This document shows positions 1 to 9,560 of a stretch of 64,000 nt of DNA, piece by piece; position 1 is the stretch's first letter; each line of letters opens with the position of its first letter. Both the position numbers and the translations under genes were made by a program. This DNA comes from Anaerolineae bacterium (GTDB lineage Bacteria > Chloroflexota > Anaerolineae > Promineifilales > Promineifilaceae), in the NCBI GenBank assembly GCA_023382655.1, contig JAHDWK010000009.1, positions 68,190 through 132,189 of the forward strand. The letters run 5' to 3'. The notes under the pieces are model-generated. The model did not search any database. It had not been told where the DNA came from and saw nothing but the letters and a program-made list of their open reading frames with translations.

Positions 1-489
1 GATGCCGGTGTAGACTTGTTCATCAGTTCCGCCGGCGTCTCCGTCGGCGCCTACGATGTGGTCAAGGCCGTGCTGGAAGCCGAAGGCAACATCGGCTTCT
101 GGCGGGTACGGATGCGCCCCGGCAAACCATTAGCCTACGGTTCATACAAAGGCGTGCCCTACATCGGACTGCCCGGCAATCCCGTTTCCGCCATGGTCTC
201 CTTTGAACGCTTCGCCCGCGCCGCCATCCTGAAAATGGCCGGGCACACCCAACTGGAACGGCCGCAGGTGTTGGCTGAGTTGCAAGAGGAGATGGAGTCG
301 GACGGCCGTGAAAGTTACATCCGCGCCATCGTTACCAAACGCGGCAACGTCACCATCGCCACCCCCACCGGCAGCCAGGATTCCCACATGCTCACCTCCC
401 TCGTCAAAGCCAACGCCCTGCTCATCATCCCCGAAGGTATGCGCCACGTTCCGGCCGGCCACATCCTCACCGCCTGGATGCTCGAATAA
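1..489 (+). CDS. moeA: Molybdopterin molybdenumtransferase MoeA, 3' part
   Basis: This is the C-terminal part of MoeA, which inserts molybdate into adenylylated molybdopterin in the last step of molybdenum cofactor synthesis. The frame is open from base 1, so the start lies outside the window and about 162 residues remain of a protein usually near 400. The visible part begins in the MoeA catalytic domain with SSAGVSVGAYD, followed by RPGKPLAYG and GLPGNPVSAMVSFERF, all strongly conserved in MoeA/gephyrin. The last 75 or so residues form the small beta-barrel domain IV. The stop codon runs straight into a hairpin with a T run. Family assignment is secure. Confidence 0.93.
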   Translation, partial: DAGVDLFISSAGVSVGAYDVVKAVLEAEGNIGFWRVRMRPGKPLAYGSYKGVPYIGLPGNPVSAMVSFERFARAAILKMAGHTQLERPQVLAELQEEMESDGRESYIRAIVTKRGNVTIATPTGSQDSHMLTSLVKANALLIIPEGMRHVPAGHILTAWMLE

Positions 490-517
490 AAAAAGCCCCT
501 GTTCAGGGGCTTTTTTT
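488..517. terminator. Bidirectional rho-independent terminator between moeA and the S1 gene
   Basis: A perfect stem reads AAAAAAAGCCCCT / AGGGGCTTTTTTT around a GTTC loop. It overlaps the moeA stop codon and ends 3 bases before the stop of the convergent S1-domain gene, with a T run on each strand, so it can end both transcripts. Confidence 0.9.
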
Positions 518-520
518 ATT

Positions 521-1321
521 CTAATTCTGATGCACATGCAGCGTGCGGCTTAAAATATCATCCTGCTGCTCCCGAATTCTATCGCGTTCATTGCGGCGGC
601 GATTTTTGCTCGCCTTCTTGTTGCGATTGCGGCTGCCTTTGCCGCTGTCATAATCATCACCAAGCGCCTGGCGCAGGGCAAACTCCATCGCCGACAACGC
701 TTCTTCCTCTTCTTCCATCTCGTCGTATTCTTCCACCTGCGCTTCCATTCTGGCCGGGGCAGCCACAGCTTCCGGCTTTTCCAGCGTTGCCTTGATGCTC
801 AGGTCAATACGCCGCTTGCGCCGGCTGAAGCCCAACACCTGCACCTGCACTTCTTCGCCAACGCGCACCGCTTCGCTGGGGTGTTTCACATAGTTGTGGT
901 TCAGTTCGCTGATGTGAACCAGCCCTTCCCGCTCCGCGCCGATGTTGACAAAAGCGCCAAAATTCTCCAGCCGCGTAATCGTGCCGGTGTATACCTGGCC
1001 GATTTCCAGGTCATTCCAGTCTACGGCCAATGGCTGAATCATCGAGACCATGATCTGGTTACGGGCAGCATCCACCTTATCTACCCACACAGACACTTCT
1101 TGCCCCACGCTTAACACGTCAGCTACCCGATTGACATGTTCCTGCCCCAATTGCGAAATGTGGATAAGGGCATTGACGCCAACACCCAAATCAATAAACG
1201 CGCCATACAGTTCAATGCGCGTCACGATCCCGTTTAGTTTCATTTTGGGTTTCAGATCGTTGATGCTTTGGGGTTTAGAGGTTGGCGTATCCTCTTCTAT
1301 TGTTTGCATTTCTTCACTCAT
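521..1321 (-). CDS. Two-S1-domain RNA-binding protein
   Basis: A 266-residue cytoplasmic protein with two S1 (OB-fold) RNA-binding domains at about residues 23-95 and 104-176. Each has the S1 signature, GIVTRIELYGAFIDLG...ALIHISQL in the first and GTITRLENFGAFVNIG...GLVHISEL in the second. After a hinge comes an acidic stretch (EEYDEMEEEEEA) and a strongly basic tail rich in Arg, Lys and Asn. The start is supported by AGGAGAA eight bases upstream. It resembles small S1 proteins such as YugI or fragments of ribosomal protein S1, but it has too few repeats to be bona fide RpsA. A role in translation or RNA turnover is inferred only from the domains. Confidence 0.85.
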   Translation of the reverse strand: MSEEMQTIEEDTPTSKPQSINDLKPKMKLNGIVTRIELYGAFIDLGVGVNALIHISQLGQEHVNRVADVLSVGQEVSVWVDKVDAARNQIMVSMIQPLAVDWNDLEIGQVYTGTITRLENFGAFVNIGAEREGLVHISELNHNYVKHPSEAVRVGEEVQVQVLGFSRRKRRIDLSIKATLEKPEAVAAPARMEAQVEEYDEMEEEEEALSAMEFALRQALGDDYDSGKGSRNRNKKASKNRRRNERDRIREQQDDILSRTLHVHQN

Positions 1322-1607
1322 GACAAGATTCTCCTGACGCAGGGGTGATTTTGGTTCAGTCTGCGCCTTTCCATTTGGTAAGTTTGGTGACTACGGATGC
1401 TGGGGATGAAGCGATTGCTTTTTTAGCCAGATGTTGTCGTTGGTAATGCTCGTTGGGCCCCACACCTGTATGCAGACCAAAAAGCCAACGGCAATTATAA
1501 CAACAGCCTATGGCCTGTCAAACTGGACAAAAGAGCAAATTGGAGGAAAGAAAACGGCCGTACCCCTTCCGGTACGGCCGTTTTCTTTTCCGCCACCGCA
1601 ATACGGT
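1322..1607. other. Gene-free spacer between the S1 gene and acyl-CoA ligase
   Basis: The 286-bp spacer holds the upstream region of the S1 gene and the terminator at 1550-1585. I see no credible coding sequence or structured RNA in the rest. Confidence 0.5.
1550..1585. terminator. Terminator stem built from two ACGGCCGT copies
   Basis: The 15-bp perfect stem GAAAACGGCCGTACC / GGTACGGCCGTTTTC surrounds a six-base loop about 20 bases beyond the acyl-CoA ligase stop. Each arm contains one copy of the iterated palindrome ACGGCCGT. Pyrimidine-rich tails on both strands fit a bidirectional terminator. Confidence 0.75.
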
Positions 1608-3389
1608 TTATTCCTTATACATGGACTCAATCTCGTCCGCAAAGTGCTCGTTGATGATGCGGCGTTTGATCTTGAGGGTTGGCGTCAATTCCCCATCTTC
1701 AATGGAAAAGTCACGCGGCAGCACCCGGAACTGGCGCACCTGCTCCACACGAGCAAATAGCGGATTGACTTTGGCGTCAATCTCTTTCTGGAGATGCTCA
1801 ATCACTTTGGCATTGTCGTGCAACGTTTGCCCTTCAATTCCGTTTGCCTGGGCAAAAGCGGTAGCTACATCCGGGTCTAATGTTAACAAGGCCGTGATGT
1901 AACGCCGCTGTTCACCAATGACAACCGCCTGCGACACCAGATCACACTGCTTTAAGGCCGCTTCAATGTTCTTCGGGGCAATGTTCTTGCCGCCCGACGT
2001 GATGATAATTTCCTTCTTGCGCCCCACAATGCTCAGGTAGCCATCCGCATCAAACTGCCCCAGGTCACCCGAATGCAGCCAGCCATCTAGCAGATCCGCA
2101 TTTGTCGCTCTTTCATCTTTGTAATAACCCAAAAATACATTAGGCCCACGTAGGATAATCTCGCCGTCGTCGCCCAACTTAATCTCTGTTTCCGGCCAAA
2201 ACTGGCCGACCGAGCCAATCTTGTTAGCGCCAGGGCGGTTGGTGCTGGTTGGCCCACTGCCTTCTGACTGTCCATACAATTCGTAAATGAAGATGTCCAG
2301 ATTGGCGAAGAACTGCAAAATTTCCGGAGCGATGGGGGCCGCGGCCGTGACGCCGATGCGCATCTGGGTAAAGCCCAGGGCTTCTTTCACTTTGCTAAAA
2401 ACAAGTTTGTTGGCGATGTTGTATTGAATGCCCAATAGGCCGGTCGGTTCTTTGCCCTGGTTTTTGAGGGCCGAACTTTTGTTGCCCACATCCATAGCCC
2501 AATGCGCAATTTTGGCTTTAATGCCCGTCGCATGGCTCATGTTGGCGGCGACGGCTGCCTGGAATCTTTCCCAAATACGGGGTACGCCAAAGACCAGGGT
2601 GGGTCGTATTTCCTTGAAATTCTCATTGAGATGATCTTGGGGTGGATATTGGGCAAAGTAGATTTGGTAACCGGTGGTTACGGCCGCATGAATGGATATC
2701 ATCTGCTCGGCAATATGGGAGAATGGCAGGTAGGAAACGGCCGAGTCAGCCGGGTTCAGACCCAGAAGCTGTTTGGCGTTGTGCGCTGTACGGGCCAGGT
2801 TCTTATGCGAGAGCATCACGCCCTTTGGCGGGCCGGTGGTGCCAGAAGTGTAAATGAGGGTCGCTAACTGATCTTCGCGCAAAGATTCCAACCGTTGGTC
2901 AATTTCGGCGTCAGGTACATTATTCCCTTTGGCCAGAAACGTATCCCAATCCAGCGTCATCGGATCATCAATGTTGGTACCCTTCATGGTGATAATATGT
3001 TTCAGGCAGGCAACATCGTCACGCACTTCTTTGATTTTCTTCCACTGGTCTTCATGCTCCACCAGGATGATGGGGGTCTCCGCGTTTTCGATGATGTATT
3101 TACATTCAGCAGGGGAGTTGGTGGTGTAAATGCCCGCAGGAGCGCCGCCAGCCAGCATGGTGGCCAGATCAAAAACAACCCACTCTGGGCGATTGAAACC
3201 GAGAATGGTACTGTTTTGGCCGGGTTCAAAACCGAGCGCGACCAATGCTTTGGCCGCCTGGCGTACTTGCTGTAAATACTCTTGCCAGGTGGTAGGCACC
3301 CATACGTTATTGCGTTTCTCGTAGTAGGCGGGGGCGTTGGGGCGAGTACGGCCGTTCTCGTGCAAGCGATGTAAAATAGTGTCTGCCAT
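1608..3389 (-). CDS. Long-chain fatty acid--CoA ligase (AMP-forming)
   Basis: A 593-residue AMP-binding enzyme that activates fatty acids to acyl-CoA through an acyl-adenylate. The P-loop-like motif YTSGTTGPPKG is at residues 180-190, followed by YELYGQSEGSG, GWLHSGDLG near 440 and KEIIITSGGKNIAPKNIE near 462, which carries the hinge and C-terminal domain signals. Length and motif spacing match the FadD15/bubblegum-type long-chain ligases rather than E. coli FadD. A strong ribosome binding site AAGGAGG lies just upstream of ATG. Nearby thiolase and enoyl-CoA hydratase genes suggest beta-oxidation, but they are not in one operon with it. Confidence 0.92.
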   Translation of the reverse strand: MADTILHRLHENGRTRPNAPAYYEKRNNVWVPTTWQEYLQQVRQAAKALVALGFEPGQNSTILGFNRPEWVVFDLATMLAGGAPAGIYTTNSPAECKYIIENAETPIILVEHEDQWKKIKEVRDDVACLKHIITMKGTNIDDPMTLDWDTFLAKGNNVPDAEIDQRLESLREDQLATLIYTSGTTGPPKGVMLSHKNLARTAHNAKQLLGLNPADSAVSYLPFSHIAEQMISIHAAVTTGYQIYFAQYPPQDHLNENFKEIRPTLVFGVPRIWERFQAAVAANMSHATGIKAKIAHWAMDVGNKSSALKNQGKEPTGLLGIQYNIANKLVFSKVKEALGFTQMRIGVTAAAPIAPEILQFFANLDIFIYELYGQSEGSGPTSTNRPGANKIGSVGQFWPETEIKLGDDGEIILRGPNVFLGYYKDERATNADLLDGWLHSGDLGQFDADGYLSIVGRKKEIIITSGGKNIAPKNIEAALKQCDLVSQAVVIGEQRRYITALLTLDPDVATAFAQANGIEGQTLHDNAKVIEHLQKEIDAKVNPLFARVEQVRQFRVLPRDFSIEDGELTPTLKIKRRIINEHFADEIESMYKE

Positions 3390-3522
3390 CTATATCCTCC
3401 TTCCGTTAGGTGGTTAATACATTTAAGGGATGAATGTCCCTAGTATACATAAAAGAGCTTAACCTGCGTAGTGTGGAATGTCATACTAGAAACAGGTAGA
3501 CCTTATGGGCATTGCCAAACCC

Positions 3523-4518
3523 TTAGGGTCTGTTACTTTCAAAATACCACACCGCCTCTCCGCGCCGCCGGGCACGGCCGTGCCGCACCAGATAATCCAG
3601 ATGGGCCAATGTCTCTGTGGCCGCAAAGCGCATCTCATGGACGCTGAGGTTGGCATGATCAAACAGCCGTTGGCTGACTTCATACACCGTAGATGGTCGG
3701 GGCAGCACCGCCTCGGTTTGTGCCAGGCGTTCGTGGTGGTGGTGGCTGATTTGGGTGATACGGCCGTGTATATCCCCCATCACCGGCCCATGTCCCGGCA
3801 GCGCCAGCCGCACATCCAGCCGCGCCAGTTCATCCAGCGAGGCCAGGTAGCGTCCCAGCGGGTCGGCTTCTCCATCCGGCCACAGGCTGATATTAGGCGT
3901 AATGGTTTGCAGCACATGGTCGCCGCACAGCAGCAGCCGGTCGGCGGCGTCATAAAAGACCAACTGCCCATCACTATGGCCGGGCATTAGCAGCGGCTGC
4001 ATCAGCCGCTCGCCCAACCGGATAGGTGTACCTGGTTCGATGATGTGATGTGCTGCCGGGTGGGGGTAGGTGCGCTGCCGGGTCTGTTCGGTCGTCTCCA
4101 TGATGGCCTGTGCCAGGTCGGCGGGCACGGCGCATTGCTGCCAGAAAGCCATATAAGTCGGCTGTTGCCACACTTCCCGGCCCCAAAAACGCACCGCCAT
4201 TTCCGCTTCCCGCGCCGAGAGGCGCACCGGGGGCAGTTGGCCGCCGTCGGCCACACACCATTCGGCCAGCCAACCTGCCAGCCCATAATGATCGGGATGG
4301 ATGTGCGTCAGCACAATTTGGGCAATCTCGCGGGGCCGGATGCCAAACCCGGCAAACGCTTCCCCCCAGGCCAACCGCGCCTTGCTGGTATTCAGCCCGG
4401 TGTCCAACACCGTCCAACCCGCCGCGCCACGCAGCAGGTAACAATTGACAATGCGCAAAGCAAAGGGGAGGGGGATTTGAATTTGGAAGATGTCGGGGGT
4501 TGCGGCCGTGACAGTCAT
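3523..4518 (-). CDS. Metallo-beta-lactamase-fold hydrolase
   Basis: A 331-residue MBL-superfamily protein. The metal-binding motif THIHPDHYG is at residues 71-79, and later ligands are supplied by MPGHSDGQ, LLCGDHVL and LPGHGP. The C-terminal 70 residues look like the small winged-helix domain found in LACTB2-like and MBL-fold thioesterase-type proteins. Substrate is unknown; relatives act on thioesters, RNA or lactones. The ATG has no purine-rich Shine-Dalgarno; the upstream strand is pyrimidine-rich because of the GAGATTGG-type repeat at 4519-4579, so the start is a little uncertain. Confidence 0.85.
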   Translation of the reverse strand: MTVTAATPDIFQIQIPLPFALRIVNCYLLRGAAGWTVLDTGLNTSKARLAWGEAFAGFGIRPREIAQIVLTHIHPDHYGLAGWLAEWCVADGGQLPPVRLSAREAEMAVRFWGREVWQQPTYMAFWQQCAVPADLAQAIMETTEQTRQRTYPHPAAHHIIEPGTPIRLGERLMQPLLMPGHSDGQLVFYDAADRLLLCGDHVLQTITPNISLWPDGEADPLGRYLASLDELARLDVRLALPGHGPVMGDIHGRITQISHHHHERLAQTEAVLPRPSTVYEVSQRLFDHANLSVHEMRFAATETLAHLDYLVRHGRARRRGEAVWYFESNRP

Positions 4519-4579
4519 AGGAGATTGGGGATTGGAGATTGAGAGATTGGGAGATTGTAATCTCTCAATCTCATCTTTT
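4519..4579. repeat. GAGATTGG-type hairpin repeat
   Basis: Short copies of GAGATTGG run toward AATCTCTCAATCTC, giving an imperfect hairpin between two co-directional genes. The same repeat words occur at 24449-24491, 35518-35575 and 54175-54262. Confidence 0.6.
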
Positions 4580-5851
4580 TTACCGGATCAACTCAATCAC
4601 CGTCGCCTCGCCCTGACCGACGCCGACGCACAAGGTCGCCAGCCCATAACCCATGGCCTGGCCTTCGTCGGCGCGGCGGTGCATTTCGTGAATGAGGGTG
4701 GTGAGAATACGCGCCCCGGAGCAGCCGAGCGGGTGGCCCAGGGCAATGGCGCCGCCGTTGACGTTAGTAATTTCCGGGCGCATTCCCAACTGGCGCATCA
4801 CGGCCAATGATTGCACGGCAAACGCTTCATTCAGCTCGAACAGGTCAATCTGTTCCAGGCTGATCCCGGCGCGAGACAATGCTTTGGGCACGGCCGTCAC
4901 CGGCCCCAACCCCATCACCCGTGGATCCACACCCCCCGCTCCAGACGCCAGCCAGCGGGCTAACGGCCGTAGCCCCAATACCTCCGCCTTCTGTGCCGAC
5001 ATCAACAACAAGGCACACGCGCCATCGTTCAAGCCGCTGGCATTACCCGCCGTCACCGTGCCCTCCTTGCGGAAGGCCGGGCGCAGTTTCGCCAGCGTAG
5101 CCATGTCGGTGTCCAGTTCGTAGCCGTTGGCTGTCTTTTTGATGCGCGGATGTTCGTCTGTATCCACCAGCACCGGGTCGCCTTTACGGGTGGGCAGGGG
5201 CACAGGTACAATTTCGCGGGCAAAATAGCCGTTGTTGATCGCCTGGCAGGCGCGGCGCTGGCTTTCCAGGGCAAAGGCGTCCTGCTCTTCGCGGCTGATT
5301 GGCCCCCCAGCAATTTTTCCTTCCAGGCTCATCTGGTAAATGTTCTCGGCCGTTTCGCCCATTGCCTCCAGGGGGAACATCGCTTCCATCTTCGGGTTGG
5401 GGTAGCGCCAGCCCAATGTGGTGTCCCAGCCGGTGATATTGCCCGATGGCCCCCAGGCGCGGGAATTTTTGGGCAGCGAATACGGGGCGCGGCTCATGCT
5501 TTCCACGCCGCCGGCAATAAACACGTCCCCTTCGCCGCAGCGGATGGCGCGGGCGGCCTGGTTGACGGCATTCAGGCCGCTGGCGCAGAGGCGGTTGACG
5601 GTGACGCCCGCCACCGATTGTGGCAGCCCGGCCAATAATGCGCCCATGCGGGCTACGTTGCGGTTATCTTCGCCCGCCTGGTTGGCGCAGCCGAAGTACA
5701 CTTCTTCAATTTCATGGGGGTCAATGCCACTGCGGGCGACTACTTCTTTGATCACCAGCCCGGCCATATCATCCGGGCGCACCTCCGCCAGCGCCCCGGC
5801 ATGGCGGCCAATGGGCGTGCGCACGGCGCTGACAATCACGACTTCGTTCAT
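4580..5851 (-). CDS. Acetyl-CoA C-acyltransferase (thiolase)
   Basis: A 423-residue type II thiolase that cleaves 3-ketoacyl-CoA or condenses acetyl-CoA. The nucleophilic cysteine is Cys89 in [31 protein letters not shown] and CVGVGQGEA supply the remaining catalytic residues. The N-terminus [17 protein letters not shown] begins as in the PcaF/FadA branch, so it may be a beta-ketoadipyl-CoA or beta-oxidation thiolase; sequence alone does not decide. I place the start at 5851 because AGGAGA precedes that ATG; an upstream in-frame ATG at 5935 falls inside the promoter and repeat region. Confidence 0.92.
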   Translation of the reverse strand: MNEVVIVSAVRTPIGRHAGALAEVRPDDMAGLVIKEVVARSGIDPHEIEEVYFGCANQAGEDNRNVARMGALLAGLPQSVAGVTVNRLCASGLNAVNQAARAIRCGEGDVFIAGGVESMSRAPYSLPKNSRAWGPSGNITGWDTTLGWRYPNPKMEAMFPLEAMGETAENIYQMSLEGKIAGGPISREEQDAFALESQRRACQAINNGYFAREIVPVPLPTRKGDPVLVDTDEHPRIKKTANGYELDTDMATLAKLRPAFRKEGTVTAGNASGLNDGACALLLMSAQKAEVLGLRPLARWLASGAGGVDPRVMGLGPVTAVPKALSRAGISLEQIDLFELNEAFAVQSLAVMRQLGMRPEITNVNGGAIALGHPLGCSGARILTTLIHEMHRRADEGQAMGYGLATLCVGVGQGEATVIELIR

Positions 5852-5923
5852 GTGGGAATCTCCTGAAAAATTATAAATTATGAAGGATGAATTATGAATT
5901 TCATCCTTTGTGGTGGTGCCGCA

Positions 5924-5929
5924 ATTATA
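5924..5929 (-). promoter_or_regulatory. Candidate -10 box of the thiolase gene
   Basis: A perfect TATAAT lies on the minus strand about 75 bases upstream of the thiolase ATG. No clear -35 TTGACA is seen at the usual spacing. Between it and the gene an AATTATGA/GAATT-type inverted repeat is found. Confidence 0.45.
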
Positions 5930-5958
5930 GCGCAAGGTGGAGGTGTTGGCCTGTGACT

Positions 5959-6939
5959 TTAGTTTCCGACCATTAGAACGGATAAGGGGACGAAGGTATA
6001 GCCCTGGGCGTGCATTTCGGTGATGAAGCGGTCTACGGCCGTGACCACCGCCGGATTTGATGTATGTAACAACAGGATAGCGCCTGGTTCTGCATGTTGC
6101 ATCAATGTGTTACAGATGGTGCGTTCGTCGGCGTCCGGGCTGGTATCCAGACCATGCCCGCTCCACATCACGGTTGTCCAGCCAGCGGTGTAGGCGGCCT
6201 GCACCGTCTCTTCTGAGTAGCCGCCATAGGGGGGGCGCAGCCAGGGTTTGGTGCTTTGACCGGTCAGGTTCAGGACGATGGCCTCCGTCTGTTGTAGTTC
6301 GGTCTGTATTTGTTCGGGCGTCAACTGGCGCAGGTGGGTGTGAGAGTAGGAATGATTGCCAAACTCGTGCCCGCGCCAGGCAATTTCGGAAAGCCAGGAG
6401 CTATTGGCTTCTGCCCAACTGCCCACGATGAACATGGTCGTTTTGACTTGATGTTTGTCCAGTACATTGAGCAATGCGCCCAGTACCGAGGCGTGACCTT
6501 CGACGTCAAAACTGAGGTGAATGAATTGACGATTGTCGCGGGGGCCATGATGGATAACGTTGGTGGTGGCTAACGGCCGTGACCAGGGGCCAGGCGCAAT
6601 GGACAGATGAGGGACAGTGGCGGTCTCCGGGCGGCAGGCTTCAAATAGGGTGGGGGTAGGGGTGGGTGTGTTGGTCAATGTAGCGGTGGGCAGCGGCGTT
6701 TGTGTTGGCCGGGTTGCAGCTGTAGCGGGGGGTATGGGGGAGGATGAGGGCGTAGTCGTTGCCGGTAGGGGCGTGAATGTGGGCAGGGGGACGGCCGTAC
6801 CGGTTACCGGCTGGGGTGTGGCTGTCTGGAAGGTAACGGCCGTTGCTCCCCCGGACGCTGCTTCTAAATGAGCCGTCTGGGTACAGGCAGCGGCGATAAA
6901 CCCAAGAAAAAGAAGGAGCAGGTATGTCAGATAGCGCAT
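5959..6939 (-). CDS. Polysaccharide deacetylase lipoprotein
   Basis: A 326-residue exported carbohydrate esterase family 4 (NodB-like) protein. Residues 1-19 form a lipoprotein signal peptide ending in IAAAC (lipid-modified Cys19). Residues 35-95 are a Pro/Thr-rich spacer. The NodB domain has [10 protein letters not shown] (motif 1), [14 protein letters not shown] (motif 2 with the metal-binding His pair), [11 protein letters not shown] (motif 3) and AILLLHTS (motif 5). Motif 1 reads SFDVEG rather than the usual TFDDG, a noteworthy change beside the catalytic Asp. It probably deacetylates cell-wall or extracellular glycan. It lies 2 bases downstream of the next deacetylase and is surely cotranscribed. 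Confidence 0.88.
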   Translation of the reverse strand: MRYLTYLLLLFLGFIAAACTQTAHLEAASGGATAVTFQTATPQPVTGTAVPLPTFTPLPATTTPSSSPIPPATAATRPTQTPLPTATLTNTPTPTPTLFEACRPETATVPHLSIAPGPWSRPLATTNVIHHGPRDNRQFIHLSFDVEGHASVLGALLNVLDKHQVKTTMFIVGSWAEANSSWLSEIAWRGHEFGNHSYSHTHLRQLTPEQIQTELQQTEAIVLNLTGQSTKPWLRPPYGGYSEETVQAAYTAGWTTVMWSGHGLDTSPDADERTICNTLMQHAEPGAILLLHTSNPAVVTAVDRFITEMHAQGYTFVPLSVLMVGN

Positions 6940-6941
6940 GA

Positions 6942-7889
6942 TCAGCCCTCGTTTTGATTATTGTTGTGCCAGGTGCGCAGCCAGGCGGCCGTTTGCCCGG
7001 CGTCGGGAATCTGCTGCCCGTTCGGATCGGTGAGGTAAGCGGGCGGGATGCGCCCCACGTAGACCAGCTCATTGGGGTTGATGAAGGTGGTAAGAGGTTG
7101 GGGCACACGGCCGTGAGCAATGCCCACCACAAACTTGATTTTGGTGTGGCGGCAGGCGGCGGCAATGCCGGGATGGATTTGTGGTTCGGGCCGCTGGTAG
7201 GCATAACCACTGCCATAAGGCAAAATCAACGTTTGCACGGTGTAAAAAAGCCCACGTTCGCTCAGTGTGGTTTCCATCAGATGGGTGGAACGCACAATTT
7301 CGGCTTCGTAGTCGGCCGCAGTGAAATCTGGCCGGGGGCCGGTATCTACCGCGTTGAAATTGGAGTGGTAGGAGGTGTGCGAAGCCAGTTCAAACCCTTC
7401 TTCCACCCAGGCTTGCATCAAGTCCCAGCGGGTTTCATCCTGCTCGCGCTGTGGTTGTTCACCGATGACGGGTTCGGTGATGACGCCGTAGACGGCCGTC
7501 ATGCCCGCTGCCTTGATCCACTCTTTCATCTGCACAAAGGTGGTAAATGCGGCACAGGCGCTGCGCGCCAGGGAGATGTCGTCAATGCTGAGGATGATTG
7601 GTTTGGCCGGTACCTGCCCCTCAAGCACTGACTGGTACCAGCTTTGATAGGTGACGGCCGTAAACCCATCAGCCTGAAGTTGTTCCAGCAGGTAGGGTAG
7701 AAAGTCGGCACGGCCGTCTGGGCTGTGCAGCATCAATGAAGGGGGAATAGCGATGGGGGTTGCCTTTTGGGGGGCCACCGAGAACCGGCCAAAATCCAAC
7801 GGTAAAAACATGTATCCGGTGGTCGCACCTACCCCCTTCAAGAAATGGCGGCGGCTCATTTTTGTGTGGGTAATAGACCTGAGTGTCAT
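6942..7889 (-). CDS. Tat-exported polysaccharide deacetylase family protein
   Basis: A 315-residue protein with a twin-arginine signal (MSRRHFLKG, Arg13-Arg14) followed by a hydrophobic stretch. The NodB-type core shows KPIILSIDDIS (motif 1 with the Asp pair) and FELASHTSYHSNF (motif 2 His residues). Motif 3 is degenerate (LILPYGSGY). I chose the ATG at 7889 because AGGAGG sits seven bases before it; an upstream in-frame ATG at 8225 would collide with the divergent ATPase gene and read through the spacer. Together with the downstream lipoprotein deacetylase it forms a two-gene glycan-modifying operon using two export routes. Confidence 0.85.
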   Translation of the reverse strand: MTLRSITHTKMSRRHFLKGVGATTGYMFLPLDFGRFSVAPQKATPIAIPPSLMLHSPDGRADFLPYLLEQLQADGFTAVTYQSWYQSVLEGQVPAKPIILSIDDISLARSACAAFTTFVQMKEWIKAAGMTAVYGVITEPVIGEQPQREQDETRWDLMQAWVEEGFELASHTSYHSNFNAVDTGPRPDFTAADYEAEIVRSTHLMETTLSERGLFYTVQTLILPYGSGYAYQRPEPQIHPGIAAACRHTKIKFVVGIAHGRVPQPLTTFINPNELVYVGRIPPAYLTDPNGQQIPDAGQTAAWLRTWHNNNQNEG

Positions 7890-8060
7890 TTTAAACCTCC
7901 TGTTAGTTGGGCTGTCTTTGAAAACAGCCGGGGTTGAATTGACACTCATTCTGGTGTGTGGACACGGCCGTAAACTCCGTTGTGCTACCGCGCCGGGGCC
8001 AGAAAGGTCAGTAGAAATGCGGTAGTAGACCCGCCAGCCATTTGTTAGAATGGAGAGGCC

Positions 8061-8093
8061 AGACCTGTCAGGTTTTAGAAACCGGACAGGTCT
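8061..8093. repeat. AGACCTG-CAGGTCT hairpin repeat, copy 1
   Basis: The 33-bp inverted repeat AGACCTGTCAGGTTT ... AAACCGGACAGGTCT has one mismatch in a 15-bp stem. It ends just before the AAGGAG ribosome binding site of the AAA ATPase gene. Near-identical copies lie at 17329, 27653 and 36741, always in a spacer. Confidence 0.85.
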
Positions 8094-8102
8094 AAGGAGC
8101 AG

Positions 8103-9560
8103 ATGTTGATAGCGGCAGACGACAATCAGTGGGAAACGTGGGTCAAACAGGCGCTCAAATCCTGGCATCAATCGGTGGAATTGGGTCAGAATCCGCTGAC
8201 TAGTCTGACCATTGTGGCGAACCAACGATCTGTCAGAGGGTATGAGCTAGCGTCGCCCGGCCTGGCCCAGGCTTTGCGAGATGTGCTGCGTCAGGGGATG
8301 CAGGCGTTAGGCGTTCCTGGCCAGTCGCCGCCGGAACGCGAGGATGATCCCGCCTGGTTTGAGCGCGACTGGCGACTATACAACATTCTCACGCTCCGTT
8401 TCATACGTGGCCTGTCGCGGCTGGAAATTCAGCAGCGGATCGGGTTGGCTGAAGGCGGGCAGTATTATGAAGCCCAACGCAAAGCCATTACCTTGCTCAC
8501 CGCGCTGCTGCGCGAATGGGAGGGCGCGCCGAAGGACGAAACGACAGCCATTGTGCTGGAATATCCCAGTGGGGCGCTTAAATTATCTGACGCTTTTTAC
8601 ATCGAACGGCAAAGCGACGGCGATTTGCTGGCGGAAATCCGGCGACCGGGGCATACCATGACTATCACCGGGCCACGCCAGGTGGGTAAAACCTCATTGC
8701 TGGTGCGGGGGGTGCAGGCGGCGCGGCAGGCATATGGGGCGCGGGTGGCGTATCTGGATTTGCAAAGCATGACCCAGGAAAGCCTGAGTACACAGGCGCA
8801 CTTTTATCAGGAGTTTGCCTATGCATTGGTGGACGAACTGGCATTAGACCCGGTGGAAGTGGAGAAGGTGTGGCAAACTCCGTTGGCAGACGGCCGTAAA
8901 CTAACCCGTCTTTTAGAGCGAGCGATATTACCGGCGCTGGATGCGCCCCTGCTGCTGGTGTTGGATGAGGTAGACCGTCTGTTACCAACCGGTTATCATG
9001 CCGACTTTTTTGGCTTGCTGCGTTCCTGGCACAATTTACGGGCGCGTAACGGCCGTTGGGAAATGTTCTCATTGTTAATGGCTATTTCCACCGAACCGTA
9101 TTTGCTAATCAATGATATGCAGCAGTCCCCCTTCAATGTGGGGCTGATGGTTTATTTGCAGGATTTTACGGAGCCACAGGTACGGGAACTCAACGGCCGT
9201 TACCACACCCCCATCGCGGAGACCGACATCCCGGCTCTATACCATCTGTTGAATGGGCACCCTTACCTGACGCGGGTGGCGTTGTATACGCTGGCAAAAG
9301 ATGGATTGGCGCTGCCGGATTTGCTGGCATCGGCCGTGACCGATGCCAGCCCCTTCATCTCCCATTTGCGTACCCAACACCGTCTGGTGACAACGGATGC
9401 GGTTCTGATAGCCGCCATGAAACAGGTACTCATGCACAACAACTGCGCCGATGACCTCTCCCGGTATCGGCTGCTCAAGGCCGGGTTGATCAAACAGGTG
9501 GGCACGGCCGTTGTCTGCCGTTGTGATCTTTACCGGCAATACTTTGCCCAGACCCTATGA
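8103..9560 (+). CDS. AAA_35-type ATPase with N-terminal helix-turn-helix
   Basis: A 485-residue STAND-like P-loop ATPase. Residues about 90-140 form a helical/HTH-like segment (LTLRFIRGLSRLEIQQRIGL) of the kind found before STAND modules in Chloroflexota and cyanobacteria. Walker A is GPRQVGKTS at 190-198, Walker B is LLLVLDEVDRL. The region around NGHPYLTRVALY is the AAA_35 hallmark. The C-terminus is a winged-helix-like tail. ATG follows AAGGAG. The gene overlaps the next one by 4 bases (ATGA), so the two ATPases are translated together. No effector domain is visible in this protein. A signalling or conflict role is inferred from the family. Confidence 0.8.
   Translation: MLIAADDNQWETWVKQALKSWHQSVELGQNPLTSLTIVANQRSVRGYELASPGLAQALRDVLRQGMQALGVPGQSPPEREDDPAWFERDWRLYNILTLRFIRGLSRLEIQQRIGLAEGGQYYEAQRKAITLLTALLREWEGAPKDETTAIVLEYPSGALKLSDAFYIERQSDGDLLAEIRRPGHTMTITGPRQVGKTSLLVRGVQAARQAYGARVAYLDLQSMTQESLSTQAHFYQEFAYALVDELALDPVEVEKVWQTPLADGRKLTRLLERAILPALDAPLLLVLDEVDRLLPTGYHADFFGLLRSWHNLRARNGRWEMFSLLMAISTEPYLLINDMQQSPFNVGLMVYLQDFTEPQVRELNGRYHTPIAETDIPALYHLLNGHPYLTRVALYTLAKDGLALPDLLASAVTDASPFISHLRTQHRLVTTDAVLIAAMKQVLMHNNCADDLSRYRLLKAGLIKQVGTAVVCRCDLYRQYFAQTL

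Noticed and set aside
6954..7631. Plus-strand open frame of 225 codons
   Set aside because: Antisense to the Tat-exported deacetylase, which has a good ribosome site and signal peptide.
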